Of a DNA stretch of 54,991 nucleotides, positions 9,169 through 18,929 are shown piece after piece. Each line of letters opens with the position of its first letter. Positions within the stretch are counted from its first letter, which is position 1. The stretch comes from Actinomycetota bacterium (GTDB lineage Bacteria > Actinomycetota > Geothermincolia > Geothermincolales > RBG-13-55-18). The position numbers were made by a program, and so were the translations under genes. The stretch is taken from the NCBI GenBank assembly GCA_013178005.1, contig JABLXL010000022.1:1-54991 (forward strand), given 5' to 3'. The notes below the pieces were generated by a model. It saw only the letters and a list, made by a program, of their open reading frames with translations, was not told the origin of the DNA and ran no database searches.

Positions 9169-10161
9169 TTACGCGCCTTGTGATTTCTGGTGAGCTCCGG
9201 CCTCCACGCTTCGGCCGTATTTCTTGAGAAAATCCCGCTTGTCTTTGATGAACTCCGTGAAGGTTCGAGCCGGCGAGGTTAGCACGTGGTCCTTGCGCCA
9301 GACCATCTTGAAATCCCGTTTGGCGCGCAGGCCGGACACGTTGATCGTGGACACCCGGCCTTCGGAAAGCGGTGCGGCGGTGGCCCAGGCAGAGACCAGT
9401 GATATGCCCAGCCCGGACTCCACTGCCGATATCACCGAGCTCGTGCTGCCGAGCTCCATCTCTACCCTCAGGCTCCTGATATCGAGTCCCGCATCCGCGA
9501 GGGCCTTGAGCATGATATCCCTGGTGCCGGAGCCCTCCTCCCTGAGCACGAAACGCTCTTCTTTAAGCTTGGCGGGGCGTACCGAGCGCTTGCCCGCAAG
9601 TGGGTGCCGGGGATGGCAGATGACGCGCAGCTCGTCGGGGCAGAAGGGGACCAGCTCCAGGTCGCCACGTTTCGGTTCGCTGCCTATGAAGCCGAGCTCG
9701 TAGACGCCTGCAAGCATCGCCGCGACCACCTTTGAGCTGTCCATGATCTCCACCACCGGCTCGATGCCTGGGTGCTCTTTTCTCAGGTCGCCCAGCAGAA
9801 GGGGCAACACGTATTCCCCGGGGATGTTGCTGCTCGCGATGTGCAGTTTGCCGATCGAACCACCCTTCGCCCGCGCCAGGTCCGCCATCATCCGGTCCTC
9901 CGCTTCCACGACCTTTCGCGCGTGGTCCAGGAACACGCGACCCATATCGGAGGGGATATAACGATTTCCTCGGCGCTGGAAGAGACGAACGTCGAGGTCG
10001 GCCTCGATTTTCTTCACCGTCAGGCTGATAGCGGGTTGGGTTACGCCAAGCTTTGAGGCCGCCTCGCTGAAGCTCCCTGTCTCCGCCAGTGCTATCAATT
10101 GCCTCAAGCTGTCGGTGTTCAAGCTCCCCGCCTCCCGGTATCGATCGGTCTTCGCGGTCAC
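9169..10161 (-). CDS. LysR-family transcriptional regulator
   Basis: 330 aa, GTG start at 10161. Residues about 15-75 form the LysR winged helix-turn-helix (ALAETGSFSEAASKLGVTQP, then AISLTVKKIEADLDVRLFQR). Residues about 100-300 form the two-lobed effector-binding domain of the LysR_substrate/CysB-like type (LHIASSNIPGEYVLPLLLGD, EEGSGTRDIMLKALADAG, VESGLGISLVSAWA). The C-terminus is extended by a basic tail. The gene is divergent from a broken gene at 10392, and a perfect 8+8-base inverted repeat at 10234-10262 lies between them, which suggests autoregulation and control of the divergent unit. The effector is unknown. Confidence 0.9.
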   Translation of the reverse strand: MTAKTDRYREAGSLNTDSLRQLIALAETGSFSEAASKLGVTQPAISLTVKKIEADLDVRLFQRRGNRYIPSDMGRVFLDHARKVVEAEDRMMADLARAKGGSIGKLHIASSNIPGEYVLPLLLGDLRKEHPGIEPVVEIMDSSKVVAAMLAGVYELGFIGSEPKRGDLELVPFCPDELRVICHPRHPLAGKRSVRPAKLKEERFVLREEGSGTRDIMLKALADAGLDIRSLRVEMELGSTSSVISAVESGLGISLVSAWATAAPLSEGRVSTINVSGLRAKRDFKMVWRKDHVLTSPARTFTEFIKDKRDFLKKYGRSVEAGAHQKSQGA

Positions 10162-10233
10162 GCCGCCGTCGGAATCCCGGCTCCACCATGGCCCGTCATA
10201 CCACGCGGCCTATGAGGCTGGCACGTTTATTTA

Positions 10234-10262
10234 TACTATTATTATAAGCAATTCTAATAGTA
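10234..10262. promoter_or_regulatory. Palindromic operator candidate for the LysR regulator
   Basis: TACTATTA (10234-10241) and TAATAGTA (10255-10262) are perfect inverted copies separated by 13 bases. They sit in an AT-rich patch that stands out from the GC-rich surroundings, 73 bases upstream of the LysR start. Position and symmetry fit a LysR-type recognition site; binding is inferred. Confidence 0.6.
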
Positions 10263-10391
10263 AAGATGGAAAGGTCGAGGGCAGAGTGCGTCCGGTGTTT
10301 GACGTCAACTAGATTTCCCTTCCGGCGACAACTAGAATTCCCGCTCGCGGGACGGTAAAACTATCTAAGACTCTCAAGGAAGGAGGCTTAG

Positions 10392-10823
10392 ATGGTTACC
10401 GATCAACAGGTAAGGAGGCTATTGTCGCTGATCACCCAGGTCGAATGCTCATCCGCCGGGGTCGCGCTTACCGATCCGGCTTACAACGCCATGGCGGAGA
10501 TGCAGGCGTAAGCCTTCCTGGCGACGGGGGAAGACTTGAACCTCGAACTGGTCATGCGAAGGGCCGGCGTCTACATGGGAGCGGTCGAGAGGATGCTGGG
10601 GGTCGGCAGGGGCACCGTCTTCGACATGGAGGGTGGAATGAAGGGGTTGCATGAGATGGCGCTGGGGAAAAGCGGCGGCGGGGGGAAAACGGGAAACAGA
10701 GGAAAACGGCGGAGCGCAAGAGCCACCGCGCCGGTCTTGCCGAAAGGCCGGGATCCCCGCGGCGCTTCCCGGGCCGACGACACGCGCTCTATGCGCGAGG
10801 AGGCGAGAAGGCATGACGGATAA
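10392..10823 (+). pseudogene. Small gene interrupted by in-frame TAA, running into a duplication
   Basis: A very strong ribosome site (AAGGAAGGAGG) precedes the ATG at 10392. The frame reads MVTDQQVRRLLSLIT and stops at TAA after 39 codons. It then continues open in the same frame (AFLATGEDLNLELVMRRAGV) into the duplicated block at 10761, ending in TGA at 10823. The opening MVTDQQVRRL resembles the start of IS21-type IstA transposases, but the following residues do not support that, so I leave function open. It may be a broken gene, or a genuine 39-residue peptide followed by remnant. Confidence 0.4.
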
Positions 10824-10984
10824 TAACCGCATCGTGGCCGAAGGCATCGCCTATTCCTACGGCGATCGCCCGGCGGTGGATCGAACCCACCTAGCCGCCA
10901 TGCCTATGGGACCGGATGGCCGGAGTGTCCATGGCGCTTCCCGGGCCGACGACACGCGCTCTATGCGCGAGGAGGCGAGAAGGC

Positions 10985-11848
<864 letters not shown>

Positions 11849-11904
11849 TGAGATGGGGGATCGCGCGATGGCCGGCTCGCTTGGTGGTGAGAGAGCGCTC
11901 TGTT

Positions 11905-12196
11905 TGGGCATGGTCCGGGCTGAAACGCGGTCGGAGAGATGGCCGAACCCCGCGAACGCTCTTCACGGAAGGGGCTCGGGCGCGCGTTCCCGCGGCCCGG
12001 TGGCGCCTGTGGCGGTGACCCGTCCCGGGATCGAGGTGTTGGCATGATGATGGGCATGGTCCGGGCTGAAACGCGGTCGGAGAGATGGCCGAACCCCGCG
12101 AACGCTCTTCACGGAAGGGGCTCGGGCGCGCGTTCCCGCGGCCCGGTGGCGCCGGTGGCGGGGACCTGTCCCGGGGTCGAGGTATTGGCATGATGA
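11905..12196 (+). repeat. 146-base head-to-tail tandem duplication at the permease start
   Basis: Unit 1 (11905-12050) and unit 2 (12051-12196) abut exactly and differ at only a few positions near their 3' ends. Both end in GGCATGATGA, the start region of the permease, so unit 1 holds a decoy copy of the leader and start codons. The rest of 11849-12189 holds nothing else I can name. Confidence 0.9.
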
Positions 12197-13284
12197 GGAG
12201 AGTACTGTCGATCGTGAGGAAAGACCTGGCGCAGATCTTGCGCAACCGTTTCCTGGCGGTCATCTCCCTCCTGGTCATCGTGGTGTTCGGCGTCTTGTTC
12301 CACCTTCTGCCTTCCCGCGTTGACGAGACCTTCAAGATGGGGTTCTACCTCGAAGTGGACGAGGAGGCGGGAAGGGCTCTCGGCCTCGATGGCGGAAGGG
12401 AAGAAATCGCGTCCAGGCTGGAAGGGGCCGGTGGAGAGAAAGCCTCGGAAGGCCTGGAGCTGTCCTGGGCCGAGTCGGAGGATGAGCTCGTGCGGATGGT
12501 CGAGGAAGGCCGGGTGAGCGCGGGCATTTCGCTGCGGGTGACAGGGAAGGAGCCGAAGGTGGCGCTATATGTCGCTTCCGACGCGCCCGCGGAGATCTCG
12601 GACGCGGGAGAGGCCATCGCGGAGGAGATAGGCTATGCGCTGGTCGGGTACCGTTTGCCCGCCGACTTCAAGGTGACCGTGCTGGGGCCGGACTTCGCGG
12701 GGCGGCAGATCCCCATGCGGGACAGGCTGCGGGTCGTCCTTCTGACCTTTGTCTTTTTACTCGAGATATACAGCCTGGGGAACCTGGTAATGGAGGAGAC
12801 ACAGAAGAAAACCGCGCAAGCGGTGCTGGTAACCCCCGTTACCCTGGGAGAATTCATCTCCGCCAAGGCGACCACGGGGATCGTCTTCACCTTCGGCCAG
12901 GGACTGCTCCTGGCCCTGCTCCTCCAGGCTTTGCCGGGGGACATCTGGGCCCCCATGCTGGTTTTCCTGCTCATGGGCGCGGCCATGATGGTGGGGCTCT
13001 CCTTCATCATCGGCGCGGCGAGCAAGGACTTCATATCCATGGCCATGGTTTCCCTTATCCCCATGGTGGTGCTGGTGGTTCCGGGGTTCCTGGCGGTCTT
13101 CCCGGGATTCGAATCGTCTGTGGTGAAAGTGATACCCACCTACTGGCTGGTGAAGCCGTTTGACGGCATGTTAAATTATGGTATGGGGTTCTCGCCATAC
13201 CTGTCGTCGCTTGCCTGGTTGGCGCTGTTCACCGCGGGTTTTTTCGCCGTGGGATACATGGTCCTGAGAAGGAGGCTGGCATGA
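12190..13284 (+). CDS. ABC-2 type transporter permease
   Basis: 364 aa from ATG 12190 (a second ATG follows directly at 12193). The frame is open upstream only through the tandem repeat. One N-terminal membrane helix (FLAVISLLVIVVFGVLFHLL) is followed by a large extracytoplasmic domain of about 160 residues. Five or six helices then occupy residues about 180-364, including TQKKTAQAVLVTPVTLGEFI, the signature stretch of ABC-2 membrane proteins. It pairs with the ATPase upstream and the related permease downstream. Confidence 0.86.
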   Translation: MMRRVLSIVRKDLAQILRNRFLAVISLLVIVVFGVLFHLLPSRVDETFKMGFYLEVDEEAGRALGLDGGREEIASRLEGAGGEKASEGLELSWAESEDELVRMVEEGRVSAGISLRVTGKEPKVALYVASDAPAEISDAGEAIAEEIGYALVGYRLPADFKVTVLGPDFAGRQIPMRDRLRVVLLTFVFLLEIYSLGNLVMEETQKKTAQAVLVTPVTLGEFISAKATTGIVFTFGQGLLLALLLQALPGDIWAPMLVFLLMGAAMMVGLSFIIGAASKDFISMAMVSLIPMVVLVVPGFLAVFPGFESSVVKVIPTYWLVKPFDGMLNYGMGFSPYLSSLAWLALFTAGFFAVGYMVLRRRLA

Positions 13285-13374
13285 GCGGGACGGGGAACGG
13301 AGGCGCAGCAGCCGGGAGACGGCGGCGCCCGGAGTCCAGGCGGCCGGTTGTGTGGACAGCGGAAGGAGCGTGAG

Positions 13375-14448
13375 ATGAGCGCGCGCAGAATCGCCGCCAT
13401 TATGAGGAAGTGCCTCAACCCGCGGAACCCCTACATGGTGTTCGTGTTGCTGGGCCCGCTCATCTATGCCGCCGTCTTCCAGTTCGTCTTCAGCATCTGG
13501 GAGACCAAGCCCAAGGTCGCGGTATACGAGGAAGGGGATACGGCAACGACACGCGGGCTCGAGGCCACGAATGCCGTGGAGGTGATTTCCGCGGACTCGC
13601 CCGGAGGGGTAACGCGACTGGTGGAGGGCAAGCGCGCCGATGTTGGCCTGGTCCTCGACGAAGACGCCAAGAAACGGATCTTCGCGGGCCGGGAAGCTAC
13701 CGTGGAGCTATACGTCAACGGCGAGAGCCTGGCGAAAAACAGGGTCATAGCCGCAGCCTCCATATCCGGAGTCCTGCGCGCGGCCTCCCCGGACGTGCCC
13801 GAGATCGACTTCGAGGTGGTCAAGTTGGGCGAGGAAAAAGCCCTCTCCATCATGGAGATATTCCTCCCCTTCATCGTCATCTATGTCATCCTCCTGGGCG
13901 GCCTGATGCTGTCTGCCTCTTTCCTGGTGAATGAGAAAGAGAGAAAGACGATCGCGGCGCTCCTGGTTACCCCCGTTACCCTCGCGGAGGTGCTCCTTGC
14001 TTTTGGCGCCGTCGGCGCGGTCGTGTCCCTGGCCATGGGGATCGTGCTCGTGCTTCTCACCGTGGGCCTCGCCCAGCCGGCGCTCATACTGGTGGTGTTC
14101 GTGATGGGCTCCCTGCTCGCGGCGGAGTGGGGCCTGCTCCTGGGCCTCCTTTCCCGCGACCAGACCACTCTGGTGGCGTACATCAAGGCCTTCGGCATCT
14201 TCCTCATCGCGCCCGCGCTGTTCATCGTCAATCCCGGCTGGCCGCAGTGGGTCGCGAAACTCTTCCCCACCTACTATATCGCCAATCCCATCTTCCGCGT
14301 GGCCATCTACGGTGAGGGGTGGCGGGAGTTGGGATGGCAAATTATAGTATTGGCCGGGATGGCGCTCCTCTTCCTGGCGCCCCTGGCGGCATTCGCCGCG
14401 CGCTGGGAGAGGGCGGCCAGGGTCGGCCCGCTCTCCCTGATCTCTTGA
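13375..14448 (+). CDS. ABC-2 type transporter permease, second subunit
   Basis: 357 aa from ATG 13375, with GGAAGGAG upstream. Same plan as the preceding protein: an N-terminal helix, an extracytoplasmic domain (about 40-165), then C-terminal helices with NEKERKTIAALLVTPVTLAE. The shared LLVTPVTL motif suggests the two permeases are ancient duplicates that form a heterodimer. The 90-base gap from the previous gene holds no feature I recognise. Confidence 0.87.
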   Translation: MSARRIAAIMRKCLNPRNPYMVFVLLGPLIYAAVFQFVFSIWETKPKVAVYEEGDTATTRGLEATNAVEVISADSPGGVTRLVEGKRADVGLVLDEDAKKRIFAGREATVELYVNGESLAKNRVIAAASISGVLRAASPDVPEIDFEVVKLGEEKALSIMEIFLPFIVIYVILLGGLMLSASFLVNEKERKTIAALLVTPVTLAEVLLAFGAVGAVVSLAMGIVLVLLTVGLAQPALILVVFVMGSLLAAEWGLLLGLLSRDQTTLVAYIKAFGIFLIAPALFIVNPGWPQWVAKLFPTYYIANPIFRVAIYGEGWRELGWQIIVLAGMALLFLAPLAAFAARWERAARVGPLSLIS

Positions 14449-14647
14449 TCAACAATTGACCTCGATCGCGAAAGCAACCATGCCCTTTCCACCCGGCATA
14501 GGTGTGCAGTACGGTTCCCCGGGAACGCGGGTTTGGCATGGCGGAGCAGCCCGTTTATTGACCGCCCAAGTACGGGATGTTAACCTAACGGTGTTTGACA
14601 AAAGACTCGGAACTGATGCAGCCATTTCATAGGAACGGGAGGTGGTC

Positions 14648-15307
14648 ATGCCGAGGCCGGCCAGGAAATCACACGAGGTGCGCGAGGTCAAGAACCGCAT
14701 ACTCCAGGCCGCGGTAGAGCTCATCGCCGAGGAGGGATTCCAGAACCTCTCCATGCGCAAGATCGCCCGCAGGATGAACATCTCCGCGCCCACCATATAT
14801 TATTACTACGCCAACAAGGACGAACTTAACATCGCTATCCGTAAAAGGGCCGGGGAGATCCTATACCGCAGGATATCCGCCGCCTACCGCTCCGGCAGGG
14901 ACGTCAAGGAAAAAGGCTGGCGCATGGTCAAGGCCTACCTCGATTTCGGCCTGGGAATGCCGGATTATTACGCCATCATGTTCGATTCCACCGCCCCCAA
15001 GCACTCCGACTACGTGGGCACGGAGCTGGAGGAGGCGGCGCGGGAAGAGCTGGTCTCTTCCATGCGCAACGCGGAGCTTATGTGGAAGATCCTGGAGGAG
15101 CTCGAGCAGGCCGGGTTTTCAATGCCTGGGGACATCCAGCGCATGGGCATGGTGTTGTGGAGCGAGCTGCACGGGCTGGTGTCCTTGCATAACAACAATC
15201 TCTTCCGGGAAATCGGGCATCCATCAAAAAGGGAGGTTTTCGAGACCGCGAAACTGTACTACGAAGCCTTCCTGGCGTTATTCGGGCCGGAAAGCGACGG
15301 GCTATAG
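14648..15307 (+). CDS. TetR-family transcriptional regulator
   Basis: 219 aa from ATG 14648 (GGAACGGGAGG upstream). Residues about 15-60 form the TetR_N helix-turn-helix (ILQAAVELIAEEGFQNLSMR, KIARRMNISAPTIYYYYANK). The C-terminal ligand domain (about 80-215) looks like the WHG-type (YYAIMFDSTAPKHSDYVG). It follows the exporter and precedes the corrinoid genes, so the likely target is the upstream exporter. Upstream, TTGACC (14559-14564) and TTGACA (14595-14600) are candidate -35 hexamers with only weak -10 partners. Confidence 0.88.
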   Translation: MPRPARKSHEVREVKNRILQAAVELIAEEGFQNLSMRKIARRMNISAPTIYYYYANKDELNIAIRKRAGEILYRRISAAYRSGRDVKEKGWRMVKAYLDFGLGMPDYYAIMFDSTAPKHSDYVGTELEEAAREELVSSMRNAELMWKILEELEQAGFSMPGDIQRMGMVLWSELHGLVSLHNNNLFREIGHPSKREVFETAKLYYEAFLALFGPESDGL

Positions 15308-15542
15308 GCCGGTCTGCTCGAGCTGATGTTGGGTTGTAGGATGAGGCTCATCAAGGGATCAACCCTTGGCGGTTGCCCCATAAGCGCGGGCACGAGAAGG
15401 CCGGAGATTTTCTCTAAGCGGGGTAGATGCTGTCGGCCAAGGTATGGGTGGAATCTCGAATCTCGAGTGCAGACCATGGCGTCCATGATCTTGGAGGATG
15501 GTCAGCTCGTTTAAGGAGGCGAGGGGAATGTGGATCAGTAGG

Positions 15543-15563
15543 CACTGGCATAGATTACCAGTG
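15543..15563. promoter_or_regulatory. Inverted repeat just upstream of the corrinoid-protein gene
   Basis: CACTGG (15543-15548) and CCAGTG (15558-15563) are perfect inverted copies separated by 9 bases, 22 bases before the start codon. It could be an operator or a short leader hairpin. No cobalamin riboswitch core was recognised in 15308-15584. Confidence 0.4.
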
Positions 15564-15584
15564 ATGACGTAAAGGGGGGCGACG

Positions 15585-16217
15585 ATGGGAGAATACCTGG
15601 AGAGGGTGAAGCGCGTGTTGGCAGAGCTGGAGGCGGACGACATGGGTGCCCTTGTCCGCGAGGCGCTGGACGCCGGAGAGGAGGCGGCGGACCTGCTCGG
15701 AGCCATGGGCGAAGCCATGGTCGAGGTGGGCAGGCGCTTCGAGGAGGGCGAGTATTTCCTGGCGGACCTGGTGCTTGCGGGCGAGGAGATGAAGGAAGGG
15801 ATCGCGGCCCTGGAGCCCTTTCTCGCGGCTGGAGACAGGGGGGCTAAGGGCACGGTGGTTCTGTGCACCGTCAAGGGGGACATCCACGATATCGGCAAGA
15901 ACCTGGTGGGGACGATGCTAGCGAGCGCCGGCTTCAACGTGGTGGACCTGGGGGTTGACGTGGCTCCCGAAAAAGTGGTTGATGCGGTGAAGGCGAACTC
16001 CGCCCAGGCCGTTGGGCTGTCGGTGCTTCTGACCACCATGGTGGGATCGGTAGGAGAGGTGGTCGAGAGCTTAAAAGGCGCCGGCCTTCGCGACTCCTTA
16101 AAGATCGCCGTCGGAGGCGCCTGCGTCACCGACGAAGTCGTGGAACGCTATGGGGCGGATGCCATGGGGCGCGACGCCGTGGAGGCGGTGCGCATCTTCT
16201 CCGGCTGGATGGCTTGA
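15585..16217 (+). CDS. Methyltransferase cognate corrinoid protein (MtbC/MttC type)
   Basis: 210 aa, ATG at 15585 after AAAGGGGGGCG. Residues about 1-85 are the helical cap domain (B12-binding_2), and about 88-205 the Rossmann B12-binding domain. The cobalamin signature DIHDIGKNLV supplies the cobalt-ligand His in DxHxxG; SVLLTT and VGGACV complete the S-x-L and GG motifs. Such proteins carry methyl groups on cob(I)alamin between a substrate-specific methyltransferase and an acceptor enzyme. The next gene encodes a URO-D-type methyltransferase 22 bases downstream, so the pair acts together. The substrate-specific partner is not in the window. Confidence 0.92.
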   Translation: MGEYLERVKRVLAELEADDMGALVREALDAGEEAADLLGAMGEAMVEVGRRFEEGEYFLADLVLAGEEMKEGIAALEPFLAAGDRGAKGTVVLCTVKGDIHDIGKNLVGTMLASAGFNVVDLGVDVAPEKVVDAVKANSAQAVGLSVLLTTMVGSVGEVVESLKGAGLRDSLKIAVGGACVTDEVVERYGADAMGRDAVEAVRIFSGWMA

Positions 16218-16239
16218 TCGGGGGAGGGAGTGACGCTAA

Positions 16240-17436
16240 ATGTCCGATAAGCACAAGCGGGTACTGGACGCCCTGGAGCTGCGGGAGCCCGACCGCGTCC
16301 CGGTCATGGACCTCATGAACGAGTTTTCCACCAGCAACGCCATCCTGGGAAAGAAATCCAATCCCCTGGGCAGATTGCTCCAGGATGAGAGGACGTCAAG
16401 GATTATGGACCGGCTGCTGGCCTTGCCCGGGTCCGCCCGGCTCACCGACCGCGAGCTGGAGCGGTTCACCCACCTTGGGGCGGCGGCGGCGGTGAGGATG
16501 GACTACGACGCTGCCTGGTTGAGCTGCTTCCCGGTGCTGCGCTTCCGCGATTCCCGTGTCATGAACGACATCTTCGGGCGGCTGTGCGACGTTTCCGTGG
16601 ACGCGGCGGGCAATCTCGCCAACCCCATCTACCGCGAGGGGCTCATCAAGACCCCGGCCGACTGGGACGCCTGGCCGAAGCGCGATATCTTCCGCCTGCC
16701 CGAAAAGGTCAACCGGGTCTTCCACGAGGTGCAGGCGGAATTCGGCGACCGCCTGTTCATCTTCGCCTTCGCCAATTACGGGCTGTTCGAGAACACCTGG
16801 CAGCCCATGGGTTTCGAGCGTTTCGCGGTGGCGGCGCGCAAGGAAAAAGGCTTCCTGCGACGCGTAATCCGCTTTTACGCGGACCTTCATTGCATGCTCA
16901 TGGAGGCGGTCGCCGACGCCGGGGTACCTGGATTCGTGCATACCGACGACCTGGCTTACAAGTCGGGGCCCATGCTCAGCCCGCGGCTTATCGAGGAGCT
17001 ATTCGGGGACCACTACCGGCGTATCACCGAGACCGCCCATGGCCTGGGCCTGAAGATCATCATGCATTCATGCGGGAATACAACCTCCCTACTGGAGAAT
17101 TTCGTTTCTTGGGGCTTCGATGCACTGCATCCCCTGGAGCCCACGGCGGGGGTCGACCTCGCTTCGGTAAAACGTGAGGTGGGCGACCGCGTATGCCTTA
17201 TCGGGAACCTGGACATCACTCACATCCTCGTGGATGCCACTCGCGAAGAGGTATTCGATGCCGTGCGACAGGCGATAAGGGCGGCGGGCGAGGGCGGAGG
17301 GTTCATCCTCGCACCCGACCACAGCCACCCAGACATATCCGTGGAGCGCTTGCGCTGGATGGTGGAGGCGGCTCACGAATACGGGACCTATCCCCTACGC
17401 TTGCAGCCTGAAGTGGCTGGCGAAAGTCGCGGGTAA
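16240..17436 (+). CDS. Uroporphyrinogen decarboxylase-family corrinoid methyltransferase
   Basis: 398 aa, ATG at 16240 with GGGGAGGGAG upstream. The whole length fits the URO-D/MtaA-CmuA-like TIM barrel: HKRVLDALELREPDRVPVMD at the N-terminus, HTDDLAYKSGPMLSPRL in the middle, and a zinc-type HSCG motif near residue 280, followed by GFDALHPLEPTAGVDL. Family members move a methyl group between a corrinoid protein and thiol or folate acceptors. Direct adjacency to the corrinoid protein supports this over heme synthesis. Which acceptor or donor is used cannot be told. Confidence 0.88.
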   Translation: MSDKHKRVLDALELREPDRVPVMDLMNEFSTSNAILGKKSNPLGRLLQDERTSRIMDRLLALPGSARLTDRELERFTHLGAAAAVRMDYDAAWLSCFPVLRFRDSRVMNDIFGRLCDVSVDAAGNLANPIYREGLIKTPADWDAWPKRDIFRLPEKVNRVFHEVQAEFGDRLFIFAFANYGLFENTWQPMGFERFAVAARKEKGFLRRVIRFYADLHCMLMEAVADAGVPGFVHTDDLAYKSGPMLSPRLIEELFGDHYRRITETAHGLGLKIIMHSCGNTTSLLENFVSWGFDALHPLEPTAGVDLASVKREVGDRVCLIGNLDITHILVDATREEVFDAVRQAIRAAGEGGGFILAPDHSHPDISVERLRWMVEAAHEYGTYPLRLQPEVAGESRG

Positions 17437-17454
17437 CATATACATGGCTCGCGG

Positions 17455-17475
17455 ATACGGGGCGCACCCCCGTAT
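17455..17475 (+). terminator. Hairpin after the methyltransferase gene
   Basis: ATACGGGG (17455-17462) pairs with CCCCGTAT (17468-17475) across CGCAC and is followed by TTAAC. It is 19 bases after the stop codon. The T run is too short for a strong intrinsic terminator, so it is a candidate only. Confidence 0.5.
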
Positions 17476-17608
17476 TTAACGGTCCGGTGCTCATGGCGCC
17501 GCGCCGTTCCGCGAAGGCACGAGAGGGTTGAGAGAGGTCTGCGCCAATTCTTGCGCGCGGGGATAGGTACCGCGATTATCGGCCCTTTCTTTCAAGGTAT
17601 AATGGCCA

Positions 17609-17887
17609 ATGACGGATAGTGCTTGCGAGAGATGGACGGGTGCCGCCATGGTCGCTTCGGACGCCATATCCACCGGAGAGTTGATCCTGTACCTCCTTCC
17701 GGTGATAGCCATACAGCTGGCCCTGATGGTCTACGCCCTCGTGGATCTCGCGAGGCGCGGCGAAGTCCGCGGAGGGAGCAAGGCCTTGTGAGCGGCCGCC
17801 ATCCTGCTGGTCAACTTCATAGGGCCCATCTTCTACCTTGCCTGGGGCAGGCATCCCGCGGACGAAAGGGAAGGGAACCGGAGATGA
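17609..17887 (+). pseudogene. PLDc_N-family small membrane protein with in-frame TGA
   Basis: From ATG 17609 (or 17648) the frame encodes STGELILYLLPVIAIQLALM then VYALVDLARRGEVRGGSKAL and stops at TGA (17789-17791). Read through, it continues AAAILLVNFIGPIFYLAWGR and ends at TGA 17885-17887, overlapping the next ATG. Together this is a full PLDc_N (phospholipase D-nuclease N-terminal) protein with two helices. In relatives the residue at the TGA position is usually Trp, so TGG to TGA is the simplest change. Small PLDc_N proteins often precede ABC-2 exporters, as here. TGA ends many other genes in the window, so recoding is unlikely; mutation or assembly error is preferred. Confidence 0.75.
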
Positions 17888-18852
17888 GCCCCGATAGCGT
17901 GCTGGAGGCGGTCGATCTCACTAAGAGGTTCGGTAACCTGACCGCCGTGGACCACGTGAGTTTCACTGTCAAGGCCGGCAGGTTGGTGGGGTTCGTAGGC
18001 CCCAACGGCGCGGGGAAGACCACCACCCTGAAGATGATCCTCGGCCTCCTCTCACCAGACGAGGGCGTGGTGTTCCGGTTCGGCCGGGAGGCGGACAGCC
18101 GTGATTTGGAGACCCTTGCCAGGATAGGATACGTCCCGGATGTGCCTTCGTTCCCGGAGTGGATGCGCCCATTGGAGTTCCTGGAGTACATCGGGGGCTT
18201 CTTCTCCCGGGACGCTGAGACGGTGAAGAAGCGGGCGAGGGAGATGATGGAGGAGTTCGGCCTGGAAAGGCTGGCGGGAAGGAAGGTCGAGGGCTTCAGC
18301 CGCGGGGAGAAGCAGAGGCTGGGGATGGCGCAGGCGATGATGGGGGAACCAGAGCTCCTGGTGCTCGACGAGCCCACATCAGGGCTCGACCCCCTGGGGC
18401 GCTACGAGGTGATCACCTACATGGAGCGCATGAAGGGGAAGGCGGCGCTGATCGTCTCCACCCACCTCCTGGAGGACGTGGAAAGGATATGCGACGACGT
18501 GCTCATGATAGATAGGGGAAGGAAGATCCTGGATGCACCCCTCTCGGAGATAAAGTCGTTCCGGGAAGGGGATACGCTCACGGTGGAAGTGGCGGAGGGC
18601 GTGGACAGGCTGGCGGCGGCGCTGGCGGGCATGCCGTGGGTGAAGGCGATATCCCCCAGGGGGAACGCCCTGGAGATCATGGTATCGGACAAGAAGGCTG
18701 CCGGCAGGGAGATACCGGCTGCCGTCGCGCGTTTCGGGTTGGAGCTATTGAGGTTCGAGGGTCGCCCTCCCAGCCTCGAGGAGGTATTCATCTCGCTGAC
18801 CAGGGGCGACCAGGGAGAGGAGAGGAACGGAATGCGGGGCGGAGCGGGATGA
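17884..18852 (+). CDS. ABC-2 exporter ATP-binding protein, second system
   Basis: 322 aa, ATG at 17884 overlapping the TGA of the PLDc_N frame. Walker A GPNGAGKTTTLKMILG, Q-loop region YVPDVPSFPEW, signature FSRGEKQR, Walker B LLVLDEPTSGLDP and the switch STHLLEDVE are present, with a C-terminal regulatory segment of about 90 residues (220-322). Type and length match bacitracin/YtrB-like exporters. The partner permease starts 78 bases downstream. Confidence 0.9.
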   Translation: MSPDSVLEAVDLTKRFGNLTAVDHVSFTVKAGRLVGFVGPNGAGKTTTLKMILGLLSPDEGVVFRFGREADSRDLETLARIGYVPDVPSFPEWMRPLEFLEYIGGFFSRDAETVKKRAREMMEEFGLERLAGRKVEGFSRGEKQRLGMAQAMMGEPELLVLDEPTSGLDPLGRYEVITYMERMKGKAALIVSTHLLEDVERICDDVLMIDRGRKILDAPLSEIKSFREGDTLTVEVAEGVDRLAAALAGMPWVKAISPRGNALEIMVSDKKAAGREIPAAVARFGLELLRFEGRPPSLEEVFISLTRGDQGEERNGMRGGAG

Positions 18853-18929
18853 TCTCCCCCCGCCGCGAATGCATGAAGCTATAGGCAGCGGGCGACGAGC
18901 AGGCGCCTCCTTTTCCGAAAGGATCCGAC

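Noticed and set aside
10392-10510. IS21-type transposase fragment
   Set aside because: Only the first ten residues resemble IstA; the following sequence does not continue the family.
15308-15584. Cobalamin riboswitch before the corrinoid protein
   Set aside because: I could not find the conserved B12-box or core pairing by eye; only a short inverted repeat is seen.
17609-17887. TGA decoded as Trp or selenocysteine in the PLDc_N gene
   Set aside because: TGA terminates many genes in the window, and the expected residue is Trp, not Cys, so a single nonsense change is simpler.
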